DNA of 64,000 nucleotides from NCBI RefSeq assembly GCF_018614575.1, contig NZ_JAGGOJ010000011.1, forward strand, positions 620,001-684,000. Reading direction: 5' to 3'. Made by a program: the position numbers and the translations under genes. Origin of the DNA: Streptomyces sp. ISL-10 (GTDB lineage Bacteria; Actinomycetota; Actinomycetes; Streptomycetales; Streptomycetaceae). Positions 6,029-14,904 of this stretch are shown here, one piece after another; the stretch's first letter is position 1, and every line of letters starts with the position of its first letter. The notes beneath the pieces are model-generated. The model was not told the origin of the DNA, did no database searches, and worked only from the letters and a program-made list of their open reading frames with translations.

Positions 6029-8929
6029 ATGGGCCCGGATCTTGCGTTCTCCATCGAGATGCGTGCTGACCAGGCGCGTCCGCTGCGGCGGTGTGCGGCG
6101 GTCTTCCTGCCCGGAGCCCTGCCCCGTCAGGGACGGATCGCCTTCTGGGGCCCGGACGGGGACGAGGTGACGGGTGCAGACAGCGAGCTCACCGTCGTCG
6201 GGGCGCACGGCGCGGGCGTGCGCAGCCGTACCGTTCCCGCCAGGATCCTGTCCGTCGCCGATGCGGCCCCGCTGCTCATGCAGGCCCGCCACGACCCCTT
6301 CGCCCATCCTGCGGCCGCCTGCTGGGGCGCCGCCGTGCTGCACGCTCTGCACCTTGTCGCACGGGGTCGCCTGATGCCGGGCCTGACCGCGACCGATCAC
6401 GACGCCTGGCGGGCCGGTCCGCTCGACGCGGACGACATCGCCCAACTGCGCGCCATCGCGGCCGCCATGCCGTACGAGGCGTACGCCGCTCCGGTTCCGG
6501 GCATCCGGCCGCTGTCCCTGCCCGAGCCCGAGGCTCTCGTGCGGCAGTTCTTCGACGCGGTCGCCGACACCCTGCCGCGCACACCGGCTGCCGCACACGC
6601 CGCGGGTGCGCCGTTCGCGGCTTCCGGTGCACAGCATCTGCCCGGCGCGCGCGAGTGGGCCGCCGAGGCCGCCGCGGGCATGGACGCGGGTGTACGGGTC
6701 TCCCTGCGCCTGGACCTCTCCGCGTTCGAGCTCTTCGACCAGGCCGAGGAGGACGGGGCGCAGCCCAGCGCCGGAGCCGCACTCGTGCAGGTGCACAGCC
6801 TGGCCGACCCGACGCTGGTCATGGACGCGGCCCCGCTGTGGGCCGGGGCCGGTGACGAGCAGTTCGGGCCGCGGGCGCGGATCGACGCGATGCTGGCACT
6901 GCGCCGCGCGGCACGCGTCTGGTCACCGCTCACCCGGTTGCTGGAGATGGACGTGCCGGACGTCCTGCCGCTGACCGAGGACGAGCTGTACGAGCTGCTG
7001 GGGCCCGGGGCCGCCCGCCTGGACGCGGCGGGCGTGGCGGTGCACTGGCCGAAGGAGCTCGCGCGGTCGCTCACCGCGGCCGCCGTCGTGCGGCCCGCAC
7101 CGGGATCGGCCACCGACGGCACACCTTTCTTCGACAGCGAGGAACTGCTCAGGTTCAACTGGCAGCTGGCGTTGGACGGCGATCCGCTGACCGAGGGCGA
7201 GATGGACGCGCTCGCCGAGTCGCACCGGCCAGTCGTGCGGCTGCGCGACCGGTGGGTGGTGGTCGACCCCGACCTCGTACGCAAGGCGCGCAAGCGCGAG
7301 TTGGGCCTGCTGGAGCCAGTGGACGCGCTGGCCGTGGCGCTGACCGGCACGGCGGAGGTGGACGGGGAGACGGTCGAAGCGGTGCCGACCGGGGCGCTCG
7401 CCGCACTGCGCGACCGGCTCACCGCGGCGTCGGAGCCCGTGAGTCCACCCGAGGGACTCGCCGCGACCCTGCGCGACTACCAGCTGCGCGGTCTGGCCTG
7501 GCTGGACCTGATGACATCGCTCGGCCTCGGTGGCTGCCTCGCCGACGACATGGGTCTCGGCAAGACGGTCACCGTCATCGCCCTGCACCTGCGAAGGGCG
7601 CGCCGCGAGCCCACCCTGGTCGTCTGCCCGGCCTCCCTCCTCGGCAACTGGCAGCGAGAGATCGCGCGCTTTGCGCCCGGCGTCCCCGTACGCCGCTTCC
7701 ACGGAGCCGACCGCACACTGCCGGCTTCCGACGGGGGCTTCGTCCTGACCACGTACGGCACGATGCGCACCAGCGCGGAGCCGCTGGCCGGGCACCGCTG
7801 GGGCATGGTCGTCGCCGACGAGGCCCAACACGTGAAAAACCCCTTCTCCGCCACCGCCAAAGCCTTGCGGACGATCCCCACACCCGCGCGCGTGGCCCTC
7901 ACCGGCACCCCCGTGGAGAACAATCTCTCCGAGCTCTGGGCGCTGCTGGACTGGACGACGCCCGGGCTGCTCGGGCCGCTGAAGGCGTTCCGCGCCCGGC
8001 ACGCCCGCCTCGTGGAGAACGGCGAGGACGACGAGGCTGCCGAGCGCCTCGCCCGCCTGGTGCGGCCGTTCCTGCTGCGCCGCCGGAAGTCCGACCCGGG
8101 CATCGTGCCGGAACTGCCGCCGAAGACGGAGACCGATCATCCGGTCCCGCTCACCCGCGAGCAGGCGGCGCTGTACGAGGCGGTCGTGCGCGAGACGATG
8201 GCGGCCATCGAGGGCGCGGAGGGCATCGCACGCCGCGGCCTGGTGATGAAGCTGCTCACCGCGCTGAAGCAGATCTGCAACCACCCCGCTCAGTTCCTCA
8301 AGGAGCACGGCACGGGATACGGGCAGCCTGCGGGCCCGACCGGTCTGTCGGGCCGCGGCTCGGGATACGGACGGGGCGCCGGCCCGGCCAGGCTGTCGGG
8401 CCGCTCCGGGAAGCTGGCGCTCCTCGACGAACTGCTCGAGACCATCCTGTCCGAGGACGGCTCCGTCCTGGTGTTCACCCAGTACGTTGCCATGGCCCGA
8501 CTGCTCTCGGACCACCTGGCGTCCAGGGCGATCCCGAGCCAGATGCTGCACGGCGGCACCCCGGTGGCGGAGCGGGAGCGCATGGTGGACCGCTTCCAGT
8601 CGGGCGAGGTCCCGGTGTTCGTCCTCTCCCTGAAGGCCGCGGGCACGGGGCTCAACCTCACGAGGGCCGGCCATGTCGTCCACTTCGACCGCTGGTGGAA
8701 CCCGGCGGTCGAGGAGCAGGCGACCGACCGGGCCTACCGCATCGGCCAGACACAGCCCGTGCAGGTCCACCGGCTCATCGCCGAGGGCACGGTCGAGGAC
8801 CGGATCGCCGAGATGCTCACCGCCAAGCGGGCGCTGGCCGACGCGGTGCTCGGTTCCGGCGAAGCCGCCCTCACCGAGCTGACCGACCGCGAGCTTGCCG
8901 ATCTCGTCTCGCTCAGGAGGCCGTCATGA
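6029..8929 (+). CDS. SNF2/RapA-family DEAD-like helicase
   Basis: This 966-residue protein has a long N-terminal bacterial-SNF2-associated region (to about 480), then a SNF2 ATPase core. The Walker A motif is DDMGLGKTVTV near residue 506, motif II is ADEAQHVKN near 597, the helicase C domain with QYVAMARLLSDHL is near 817, and motif VI TDRAYRIGQTQPV is near 900. Such proteins use ATP to move on double-stranded DNA and remodel or strip bound proteins. The next gene overlaps by ATGA, so the two are co-translated. A DNA-damage-type promoter upstream points to a repair role. Residues about 762-793 contain a 16-residue tandem duplication. Confidence 0.93.
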   Translation: MGPDLAFSIEMRADQARPLRRCAAVFLPGALPRQGRIAFWGPDGDEVTGADSELTVVGAHGAGVRSRTVPARILSVADAAPLLMQARHDPFAHPAAACWGAAVLHALHLVARGRLMPGLTATDHDAWRAGPLDADDIAQLRAIAAAMPYEAYAAPVPGIRPLSLPEPEALVRQFFDAVADTLPRTPAAAHAAGAPFAASGAQHLPGAREWAAEAAAGMDAGVRVSLRLDLSAFELFDQAEEDGAQPSAGAALVQVHSLADPTLVMDAAPLWAGAGDEQFGPRARIDAMLALRRAARVWSPLTRLLEMDVPDVLPLTEDELYELLGPGAARLDAAGVAVHWPKELARSLTAAAVVRPAPGSATDGTPFFDSEELLRFNWQLALDGDPLTEGEMDALAESHRPVVRLRDRWVVVDPDLVRKARKRELGLLEPVDALAVALTGTAEVDGETVEAVPTGALAALRDRLTAASEPVSPPEGLAATLRDYQLRGLAWLDLMTSLGLGGCLADDMGLGKTVTVIALHLRRARREPTLVVCPASLLGNWQREIARFAPGVPVRRFHGADRTLPASDGGFVLTTYGTMRTSAEPLAGHRWGMVVADEAQHVKNPFSATAKALRTIPTPARVALTGTPVENNLSELWALLDWTTPGLLGPLKAFRARHARLVENGEDDEAAERLARLVRPFLLRRRKSDPGIVPELPPKTETDHPVPLTREQAALYEAVVRETMAAIEGAEGIARRGLVMKLLTALKQICNHPAQFLKEHGTGYGQPAGPTGLSGRGSGYGRGAGPARLSGRSGKLALLDELLETILSEDGSVLVFTQYVAMARLLSDHLASRAIPSQMLHGGTPVAERERMVDRFQSGEVPVFVLSLKAAGTGLNLTRAGHVVHFDRWWNPAVEEQATDRAYRIGQTQPVQVHRLIAEGTVEDRIAEMLTAKRALADAVLGSGEAALTELTDRELADLVSLRRPS
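8313..8408 (+). repeat. 48-bp imperfect tandem duplication within the helicase
   Basis: Units starting at 8313 and 8361 encode GYGQPAGPTGLSGRGS and GYGRGAGPARLSGRSG. The glycine-rich insert sits between the first ATPase lobe and the helicase C domain, at the hinge, where length change should be tolerated. Confidence 0.8.
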
Positions 8930-10209
8930 GCCCGTCCACGCGGCCGCGTCACGGCCACAGGTCCACCGCGCGCACGGATCCCCGCCACGACGACCTTCGC
9001 CGCACCTTCCCCGCCCTCGACCCCTGCGAGGGCGAGGAGATCGCCTCCACCTGGTGGGGAAACGCCTGGGTGGAGGCGCTGGAGGCCGCCGCCCTCGACC
9101 GGGCTCGCCTCGAACGCGGCCGCGTCTACGCCGGCCGGGGCAGCGTCGCGTCGATCACCGTCACACCCGGCCGGGTCACGGCGTACGTCCACGGCAGCAG
9201 ACCGCGCCCCTACCGCACCGAGATCCGCCTGCGCACCCTCGGCGAAGACGACTGGGACGAATTCCTCGCCGCCGCATCGGCCCGCCCCGACCACATCGCC
9301 GCCCTGCTCGACAAGGACGTCCCGCATGCTCTGGCGGACGCCGCCGACCTGCTGCCGACGCCTGGTGACCTGATCCCGGACTGCTCCTGCCCCGACGACG
9401 GTTACCCCTGCAAGCACGCGGCCGCGCTGTGCTATCAGACGGCCAGGCTGCTCGATGAAGACCCGTTCGTGCTGTTCCTGATGCGCGGGCGGGGCGAACG
9501 GGACATCCTCTCCGCCCTGTCCCGGCGCAACGCGACCCGATCCGCCGCCGAGCGTGCCGCGGTAGCGGCCGAGGCACCCGTGGCGAGGGTGCCCGCCCGC
9601 GAAGCCGTCGCGGCGAGAGAACTGCCCACGCTGCCCCCGCCGTTCCCGCTGCCCGCCCGGCCCGGCCGTCCGCCCGCTTATCCGCACGCGCCCGGCGCAC
9701 CCGACCCGCTCGCGCTCGACCTCCTCGCCGGTGAGGCGGCGGCACGCGCCCACACCCTCCTCGCCACCGGCAAGGACCCCGTAGCCCGGCTCACCCCCTG
9801 GCAGGACGCCGTCCGCCTGGCCGCAGCTCACCCCGGCTCCGGCCTGACCGCCTCCACCCGCGCGCTCTACCGCGACCTCGCCGCAGCGGCCGACCGCACA
9901 TCCACCGACCTGGCCCGGGCCGTCGCCGCCTGGCGCCAGGGCGGACTTGCCGCACTGCGCGTCCTGGAAGAGCCCTGGGACCCGCCCGCCGGGCCCTTCG
10001 ACCGGGCGAGGCCCGCCCTCGCCGCGGCCGACTTCCCGCACTTCCGGCCCTGGCGAAACCAGCTCTCCTCGCGCTCCTTCCAGCTCCGCCTCGGCCGCGA
10101 CGGCCTCTGGTACGGCTACGAGTCGGATCCCGGCCGTGAGGACTGGTGGCCTCGTGGCACACCCGACACGGACCCCGTCGGAGCTCTCACCGCGCTGGTG
10201 GGCGGATGA
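8926..10209 (+). CDS. SWIM zinc-finger protein
   Basis: This 427-residue protein has the SWIM zinc motif CxCx(6)CxH at about residues 153-164 (CSC-PDDGYP-CKH). Before it lies the conserved segment WWGNAWVEALE (about 43-53) found in SWIM proteins encoded beside bacterial SNF2 genes. SWIM domains bind DNA or proteins. The ATG overlaps the helicase stop as ATGA, so a joint complex is likely. The rest (about 200-427) is helical and rich in alanine and proline with no domain I recognise. The start is set by the overlap; the frame is open far upstream, but only as a shadow of the helicase. Confidence 0.9.
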   Translation: MSPSTRPRHGHRSTARTDPRHDDLRRTFPALDPCEGEEIASTWWGNAWVEALEAAALDRARLERGRVYAGRGSVASITVTPGRVTAYVHGSRPRPYRTEIRLRTLGEDDWDEFLAAASARPDHIAALLDKDVPHALADAADLLPTPGDLIPDCSCPDDGYPCKHAAALCYQTARLLDEDPFVLFLMRGRGERDILSALSRRNATRSAAERAAVAAEAPVARVPAREAVAARELPTLPPPFPLPARPGRPPAYPHAPGAPDPLALDLLAGEAAARAHTLLATGKDPVARLTPWQDAVRLAAAHPGSGLTASTRALYRDLAAAADRTSTDLARAVAAWRQGGLAALRVLEEPWDPPAGPFDRARPALAAADFPHFRPWRNQLSSRSFQLRLGRDGLWYGYESDPGREDWWPRGTPDTDPVGALTALVGG

Positions 10210-10243
10210 CCCGGCCAGGGGAGGGCGGCAGCCGCCCGCCGAC

Positions 10244-10783
10244 TCAGAAGTCGGCGAAGGCCGATTCGTCGAGCCGCGCCACCGAATCCTGCGCGTACGC
10301 CTGCACATACGCCTCGCGGACCGCTTGGATCAGCGGATCGCGATGACGCGCCTCGGTGGCCGGGTAGAGCAGGATCAGTTCGTACGAACGTTCCCGCTCG
10401 ATCGTTCCGTTGGAGTCGCGCCATTGGCCGCGGCCTTCCTGGACCGTCAGCCCGTCGGGGAAATGCGGGGTCACATTGCGGTCGATGAAGGACATGAACT
10501 GAGCGTCCGTCACGTCCGGTCCTCCGTCGGGACGCTCCGTCCCGAAGAACAGCCGCGTCTCGACATAGCGTTCGCCGCGCTGCGGCTCGGTGGGGGCGGA
10601 CGAGGCGATGGTCACGGTCCGCTCGCTGTCGAGGCCGGCCTGGGCGGTGGGCGTCGCGACCGCCAGTACGGCGATGGCGGCGCCCACGGCGGCGAGCAGC
10701 GTCCGGTGCTTCACGGAGCGGCTGAGGGGGCGCGACGGGTGCGGGAAGGACAACGGAGGATCCCTTCGTTCGGTTGGTTCCAT
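10244..10783 (-). CDS. Secreted DUF3574-type protein
   Basis: A signal peptide (VKHRTLLAAVGAAIAVLAVA, then PTAQAG) is followed by a DUF3574-like domain: VETRLFFGTERPDGG, FPDGLTVQEGRGQWR, and RERSYELILLYP. The family is secreted or periplasmic and of unknown function. The start is uncertain. I give the ATG at 10783, but the signal peptide would fit better with the GTG at 10714, or a TTG at about 10753 that has AAGGG upstream. It converges with the SWIM gene after a short GC-rich gap. Confidence 0.72.
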   Translation of the reverse strand: MEPTERRDPPLSFPHPSRPLSRSVKHRTLLAAVGAAIAVLAVATPTAQAGLDSERTVTIASSAPTEPQRGERYVETRLFFGTERPDGGPDVTDAQFMSFIDRNVTPHFPDGLTVQEGRGQWRDSNGTIERERSYELILLYPATEARHRDPLIQAVREAYVQAYAQDSVARLDESAFADF

Positions 10784-11015
10784 TCGGTTCGGTCCGGACC
10801 GTGACGCCATGGCGCCGCACAGCACGGGTCGGCGCGCACCGGCCTGCCGGAGGACGGCCTTCACTGTGGCAATCGCACCCAGGTCACGACCGGCGGAACG
10901 CCGACGTCGTCCGGAAACCACCCGCATGAGCGGTGCGTCGCTCGCCCACACCGGCGCCGAGCCGCTGGCGTTCGCAGCCGGCGGGCGCGGCCACGGTGCT
11001 CGGCGGCCTCGCTCT

Positions 11016-11738
11016 CTACCGCCGCTTCCGCCCCGCGCAGGTCTGCCGATCCGCACGGCCGTTCACCGCACCGGGCGGTCCTTCTCCCGAGGCGGTCCGC
11101 CACGACGCCAGAACGGCATCGATCTCCGCGGCCACCCGGGCCCGTGCCTCGTGGCGGTCGACCCCGGCCGTGAGCAGGGCGTCGTAGCCGGTGTCGAGAT
11201 GCCGCACCGACGCCCGTACCGCGGCCGTGACCGCTCCTTCCTCCAGGGACCGGCCGGCCGCGGTCCTGCCCACCCGGCCGCTGCCCCGCACCGACGCGTG
11301 TGCCGCTATACCGACTGCCCGCTCGGCGGGACAGCGGGGGAACAGCCGCACGATCTCCGCCGCCAGGGCCGCCGTGAACCGCACGTCCTCGGCCGCCCGG
11401 CGCACGGCGTCCCGGGGCCGGCGGCGGGCCCGCGCCTCCGCGTCGGCCAGGCAGACCGACTCGGCGCGGGCGAGCGCGGCCTCCTCGACCAGCAAACCCT
11501 GGCGCTCGTAACGGCTGTGGCGGCGGTTGAGGCGGACCACAACCGCGAACAGTGAACTCCCCTCGCGTGCCCGGCGCGTGAGCGCAGCGCTTCCCCGCGG
11601 CAGATACACCAGGTGCCCGAGGTCGGCACAGTCCAGGCAGACGGGGACGCCGGTCTCCAGCACGTGCATCTCCAGCGGCCCTTGGCGGCACTCCGCGCAG
11701 TGTCTGCCCTTGAGCGGCTGGATCACCACCAGACCCAT
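11016..11738 (-). CDS. DUF2293-domain protein with an N-terminal zinc ribbon
   Basis: This 240-residue protein has two CxxC pairs (CAECRQG near residue 14 and CLDCADLG near 34) that look like a zinc ribbon. A C-terminal DUF2293-type region follows, with VRHLDTGYDALLTAGVDRHEAR and VLASWR. Function is unknown. The ATG lies 6 nt after a -10-like TACGCT, so it is probably leaderless. It is divergent from the dehydrogenase gene, with only 35 nt between the start codons. Confidence 0.75.
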   Translation of the reverse strand: MGLVVIQPLKGRHCAECRQGPLEMHVLETGVPVCLDCADLGHLVYLPRGSAALTRRAREGSSLFAVVVRLNRRHSRYERQGLLVEEAALARAESVCLADAEARARRRPRDAVRRAAEDVRFTAALAAEIVRLFPRCPAERAVGIAAHASVRGSGRVGRTAAGRSLEEGAVTAAVRASVRHLDTGYDALLTAGVDRHEARARVAAEIDAVLASWRTASGEGPPGAVNGRADRQTCAGRKRR

Positions 11739-11744
11739 ATCGGC

Positions 11745-11765
11745 AGCGTACCCAGCGGGTACCCT
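11745..11765. promoter_or_regulatory. Back-to-back leaderless promoters
   Basis: On the minus strand a TACGCT -10 box (11750-11745) lies 6 nt before the DUF2293 start. On the plus strand TACCCT (11760-11765) lies 8 nt before the dehydrogenase start. Each promoter's -35 region would fall on the other gene's start, so they should compete. The -35 sequences are not consensus. Confidence 0.45.
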
Positions 11766-11773
11766 CCGCTCTC

Positions 11774-12747
11774 ATGACGCTGCACTGTGCCGTGCTCGAC
11801 GACTACCAGGACGTCGCGCTCACCCTTGCCGACTGGTCCTCGCTCCCCGGCACCGTCGAAGTCCGCTCCCTCCAGGAGCACTTCACCTCCGAGGAAGCTC
11901 TTGCCGCCGAGGTCGGCGACTGCGAGATCCTCGTGGTGATGCGCGAGCGGACCCCCGTCACCGCCTCGCTGCTCGCCCGCCTGCCGCGGCTGAGGCTCCT
12001 CATCACCTCGGGCATGCGCAACGCCTCCATCGACCTCGAGGCGGCCGCACGCCACGGCGTCACCGTCTGCGGAACCGCCAGCAATTCTGAGCCTCCCGCC
12101 GAGCTGACCTGGGCGCTCATCCTGGGGCTCGCACGTCATGTGACGACGGAGAGCGCGGCGTTGCGCGGTGGCGGGCCGTGGCAGTCCACCCTCGGCACGG
12201 ACCTGCACGGCAGCCGGCTGGCCCTGATGGGCCTCGGGAAGACGGTGCCCAGGTCGCCCGGGTCGGTCATGCCTTCGGCATGGATGTCATGGCATGGAGT
12301 CGAAACCTCACCGACGAACGGGCCGCCGAACACGGCGTCGTACGGGCCGCGTCGCTCGAAGAGCTCCTGGAAGCGGGCGATTTCGTCTCCGTGCATCTGC
12401 AGCTCTCCGACCGCACACGCGGACTGATCGGGGCCGACGAACTCAAGCGGATGCGCCGCACCGCCTACCTCGTCAACACCTCACGGGCCGCGATCGTCGA
12501 CCAGATCGCGTTGGTGCAGGCCCTTCGGGAGGGGTGGATCGCGGGTGCGGGCTCCGATGTCTTCGCCCACGAGCCGCTGCGCGCCGACGACCCGCTGCGC
12601 ACCGCACCGAACTTCCTGGGCCTGCCCCACCTGGGATATGTCACGCGGCGCAATTACGAGGGGTACTTCCGGGAGGCGGTGGAGGACATCGCCGCGTACC
12701 TCGCGGGCAGCCCGTTCCGCACGCTCGTCGACCCGGCCACGGCCTGA
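11774..12747 (+). pseudogene. D-2-hydroxyacid dehydrogenase, single frameshift
   Basis: The family reduces 2-keto acids or oxidises D-2-hydroxyacids with NAD(P). Residues 1-156 read normally from the ATG at 11774 (catalytic domain start MTLHCAVLDDYQDVA). The frame then breaks exactly inside the Rossmann glycine loop. Inserting a single T between 12242 and 12243 restores GLGKIGAQVARVGHAFGMDV and the rest: VNTSRAAIVD with the catalytic arginine, FAHEPL with the glutamate, and LPHLGY with the histidine, to the TGA at 12747. Without the correction only a truncated protein is made. This may be a young pseudogene or a sequencing error. Confidence 0.85.
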
Positions 12748-12784
12748 GCGACCAGCCGCTGATCGGGGCAGCCGGGCACCGCCC

Positions 12785-13243
12785 CTAACGCACGCCGGGC
12801 GCCGCGGCGCCGATGAACTCCGACAGCGTCTCGCGTGCCTGCTCGGAGCGCTGCGCGCGGTCCGACTCGTCCGGTGCCTCGTGCATGCAGTTGGTGACCT
12901 CGAAGGCGGCCGCGGCCAGCTCCAGCGCCTGCGGGTCGTCGCACACCAACTGCACACGGATCAGTGCCTGATGCGCGCTGGAGCGCAGCCGGTACGAGTC
13001 GATGCGGGCCTCCTCGGCCGCGGCGCTGCCCGGAGCCTCCAGTGCCCGGTGCCAGCGGTCGTTCTGCCCGCGCCGGTAGTCGACGAGCGCGCCCGCGAAG
13101 GCGCTGTACGCCGAGATCCGCTCCTGGCGCAATTGCTCGGCGCGGGTGAGGGCGGCGCTGCGTTCGGCGGTCTGGCGCTGGAACAGGTGGGTGGCCACCG
13201 ATCCGAGCAGAGTGCCGATGACCGCGATGACGGCTGTCCACAT
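12785..13243 (-). CDS. Membrane-anchored coiled-coil protein, unknown function
   Basis: This 152-residue protein has an N-terminal membrane helix (MWTAVIAVIGTLLGSVATHLF), followed by a long charged helix (about 22-60, RQTAERSAALTRAEQLRQER) and two more helical segments. This layout resembles small actinobacterial anchored proteins of unknown role. I chose the ATG at 13243 because AGGAG lies 8 nt upstream; an earlier frame opening at 13300 lacks any ribosome site. It converges with the broken dehydrogenase. Confidence 0.7.
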   Translation of the reverse strand: MWTAVIAVIGTLLGSVATHLFQRQTAERSAALTRAEQLRQERISAYSAFAGALVDYRRGQNDRWHRALEAPGSAAAEEARIDSYRLRSSAHQALIRVQLVCDDPQALELAAAAFEVTNCMHEAPDESDRAQRSEQARETLSEFIGAAAPGVR

Positions 13244-13629
13244 GTGCGCGCTCCTGAGCTGCGGTGAATCGTGTGGGCGGCCGGTGGCCGCCGGCTTCAC
13301 CCTGTGGCGGAACCCATCAGATCATCGCAGTGGAGAACGACGTCAAGAGCGAGGTCCGTCCGTCGTCATCGAGAGCAGCAGCGACACCAGCCGCAGCCCC
13401 GGCAACACGAGAGGCACGACCACCAGGGCGATCAGGGGCCCTTGCGGCGAGGCCGTGCTCCCGCCGTGATCGTCACCACGCCCTTGCGGGCGGCCGCGCG
13501 CATTCCCCGATGAGCACCACGTCACGTCCCGCCTCCACCTGCACGCCGCCGATGACGATTTCCGACAAGTGTGATGTGCACAGGCGGGCGTGGTGCGGAC
13601 CACCTGCCGCTCATGGCAGGGTCGGGTCC
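13244..13629. other. Intergenic region with possible gene remnants
   Basis: No intact gene is visible. On the minus strand, from about 13572 to 13343, short open stretches in different frames read LSEIVIGGVQVEAGRDVVLIG, then KGVVTITAGARPRRKGP, then ALVVVPLVLPGLRLVSLLL. These look protein-like in sequence but never join into one frame. They could be debris of a small membrane or secreted protein. I cannot name a family. Confidence 0.3.
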
Positions 13630-14145
13630 ATGGGAAACGAGGAGGCCGCCCGACTGTGGGCGCAGCTGTCACCGGCGGCGCGGGAACGCGTCGACGCGGA
13701 AGTCGTCGGGCGCCGGAGGCTGCACGCGGTGCTCGCGCTGCGTGAGGCGTTCCGGGAGGCGGGCAGCCCCGCGCCCGGTCTGTACGCCTGCCAGGCCGTG
13801 GTCGCGGCACGCGGCGAGGACCTCGCCGACCGGCTGGAGCCACTGCCGCCACCGGACGACGTGCCCACACTCCTCGCCAGGGCGGCGGACCTGCCCGGCG
13901 CGCCCCTCGCCTTCGAGGCCGAGTGGGACGGGGACACCCAGGGCTGGATCGCCGATCTGTACGCGGTCCTGCCGGAGCCGGCAGGCCGGGTGCGCATCGG
14001 CTCCTTCCGCGACGGCGGCGATCTGTACGGCAGGGCCACCGAGGCAGGTTGCGCGCTCGGCGCGCGTTTCGCGGTGCCATTCCGCTTCTGTGCCGGCGAC
14101 GGCCCTGGCGACGGTCCTGGCGACGTCCCCGCACCGGCCGGGTGA
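13630..14145 (+). CDS. Conserved hypothetical protein
   Basis: I do not recognise this 171-residue soluble protein. It has a helical N-terminal half (MGNEEAARLWAQLSPAARER) and a more beta-like second half with FEAEWDGDTQGWIADLYAVL and GGDLYGRATEAGCALGARF. It ends in a glycine/aspartate/proline tail made of short GDGPGDGPGD repeats. The codon pattern is normal for the window, so it is likely to be expressed. Start ATG at 13630, with only a weak ribosome site. It lies just before the uridine-kinase-like gene. Confidence 0.6.
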   Translation: MGNEEAARLWAQLSPAARERVDAEVVGRRRLHAVLALREAFREAGSPAPGLYACQAVVAARGEDLADRLEPLPPPDDVPTLLARAADLPGAPLAFEAEWDGDTQGWIADLYAVLPEPAGRVRIGSFRDGGDLYGRATEAGCALGARFAVPFRFCAGDGPGDGPGDVPAPAG

Positions 14146-14170
14146 TGATCCGGTCGGGTGATGATGGAGC

Positions 14171-14809
14171 GTGCGACTCGAAGCGATCACTTGGGATCGG
14201 CTGGCCGAGGCCGTGGCCGAGCGGGCGCTGCGGACCACCGCCGAGGACGGCAGCCCCTGGCTGCGCATCGGCATCGACGGAGCGCCCGCCGCACGCCCCG
14301 GCGAGCCCGCGGAGCGCATCGGCGACGCGCTGCGGCTGCGCGGGCGCAGCGTTCTCGTGGTCGGCACGGGCGGGTTTCTGCGGCCCGCCTCGCTGCGCTA
14401 CGAGTACGGGCGGGAGGACCCCGACTCGTACTACGGCTCCTGGTTCGACACGGGCGCCTTGTGGCGGGAGGTCTTCGGGCCCCTGGAACCGGGTGGGTCC
14501 GGGCGTGTGCTGCCGGATCTGTGGGACCCGGCGACGGACAGGGCGACGCGTTCCCTCCGCGTCGAACTCCCGCCGGGCGGGGTGCTGTTGCTGCACGGGC
14601 CGTTTCTGCTGGGCCACTGGTTCCCGTTCGATCTGACCGTGCATCTGCGGCTCTCCCCGGGCGCGCTGGAGCGCCGCACCGACAGGCAGGAGCGCTGGAC
14701 GCTGCCGGCGTACGCGCGCTACGAGGAGGAGGTCCGGCCCGGGGAATCGGCCGACGTGCTCGTACACGCCGACGATCCGCGCCACCCCGCGTGGGGCGGG
14801 CTGCCGTGA
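14171..14809 (+). CDS. Uridine-kinase-like protein with a degenerate P-loop
   Basis: This 212-residue protein has the general plan of streptomycete proteins annotated as uridine kinase: a start like MRLEAITWDRLAEAVAERAL, an IGIDGAP segment, RGRSVLVVGTGGFLRPASLRYEYGREDPDSYY, SWFDTGALWREV, and a late LLLHGPFLLGHWFPFDLTVHL. The phosphate loop should read like GIDGxxxxGKT, but here it is GIDGAPAARPGE, with no glycine-lysine-serine/threonine. ATP-dependent kinase activity is therefore doubtful. Start GTG by homology, with no good ribosome site. Confidence 0.72.
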   Translation: MRLEAITWDRLAEAVAERALRTTAEDGSPWLRIGIDGAPAARPGEPAERIGDALRLRGRSVLVVGTGGFLRPASLRYEYGREDPDSYYGSWFDTGALWREVFGPLEPGGSGRVLPDLWDPATDRATRSLRVELPPGGVLLLHGPFLLGHWFPFDLTVHLRLSPGALERRTDRQERWTLPAYARYEEEVRPGESADVLVHADDPRHPAWGGLP

Positions 14810-14877
14810 CAGGCCGCGACGCGCGCCTCTCGGGTTCACGCCACCCCGCGTCGGGCGGAAATGCCCTGACAGGCCGC
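14780..14877 (+). repeat. Imperfect direct repeat copying the 3' end of the uridine-kinase-like gene
   Basis: 14780-14817 (the last codons and stop of the gene) recurs with a few changes at 14839-14877. Both copies start CGCCACCCCGCG and end TGACAGGCCGC. The second copy is noncoding, so this looks like a local duplication of the gene end. Confidence 0.75.
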
Positions 14878-14904
14878 ACGCCCACGACCGCGCCCTCGTG
14901 TGTT

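Noticed and set aside
6923..8770. Long antisense open frames over the SNF2 gene
   Set aside because: No ribosome site and no family resemblance; they mirror the codon bias of the helicase.
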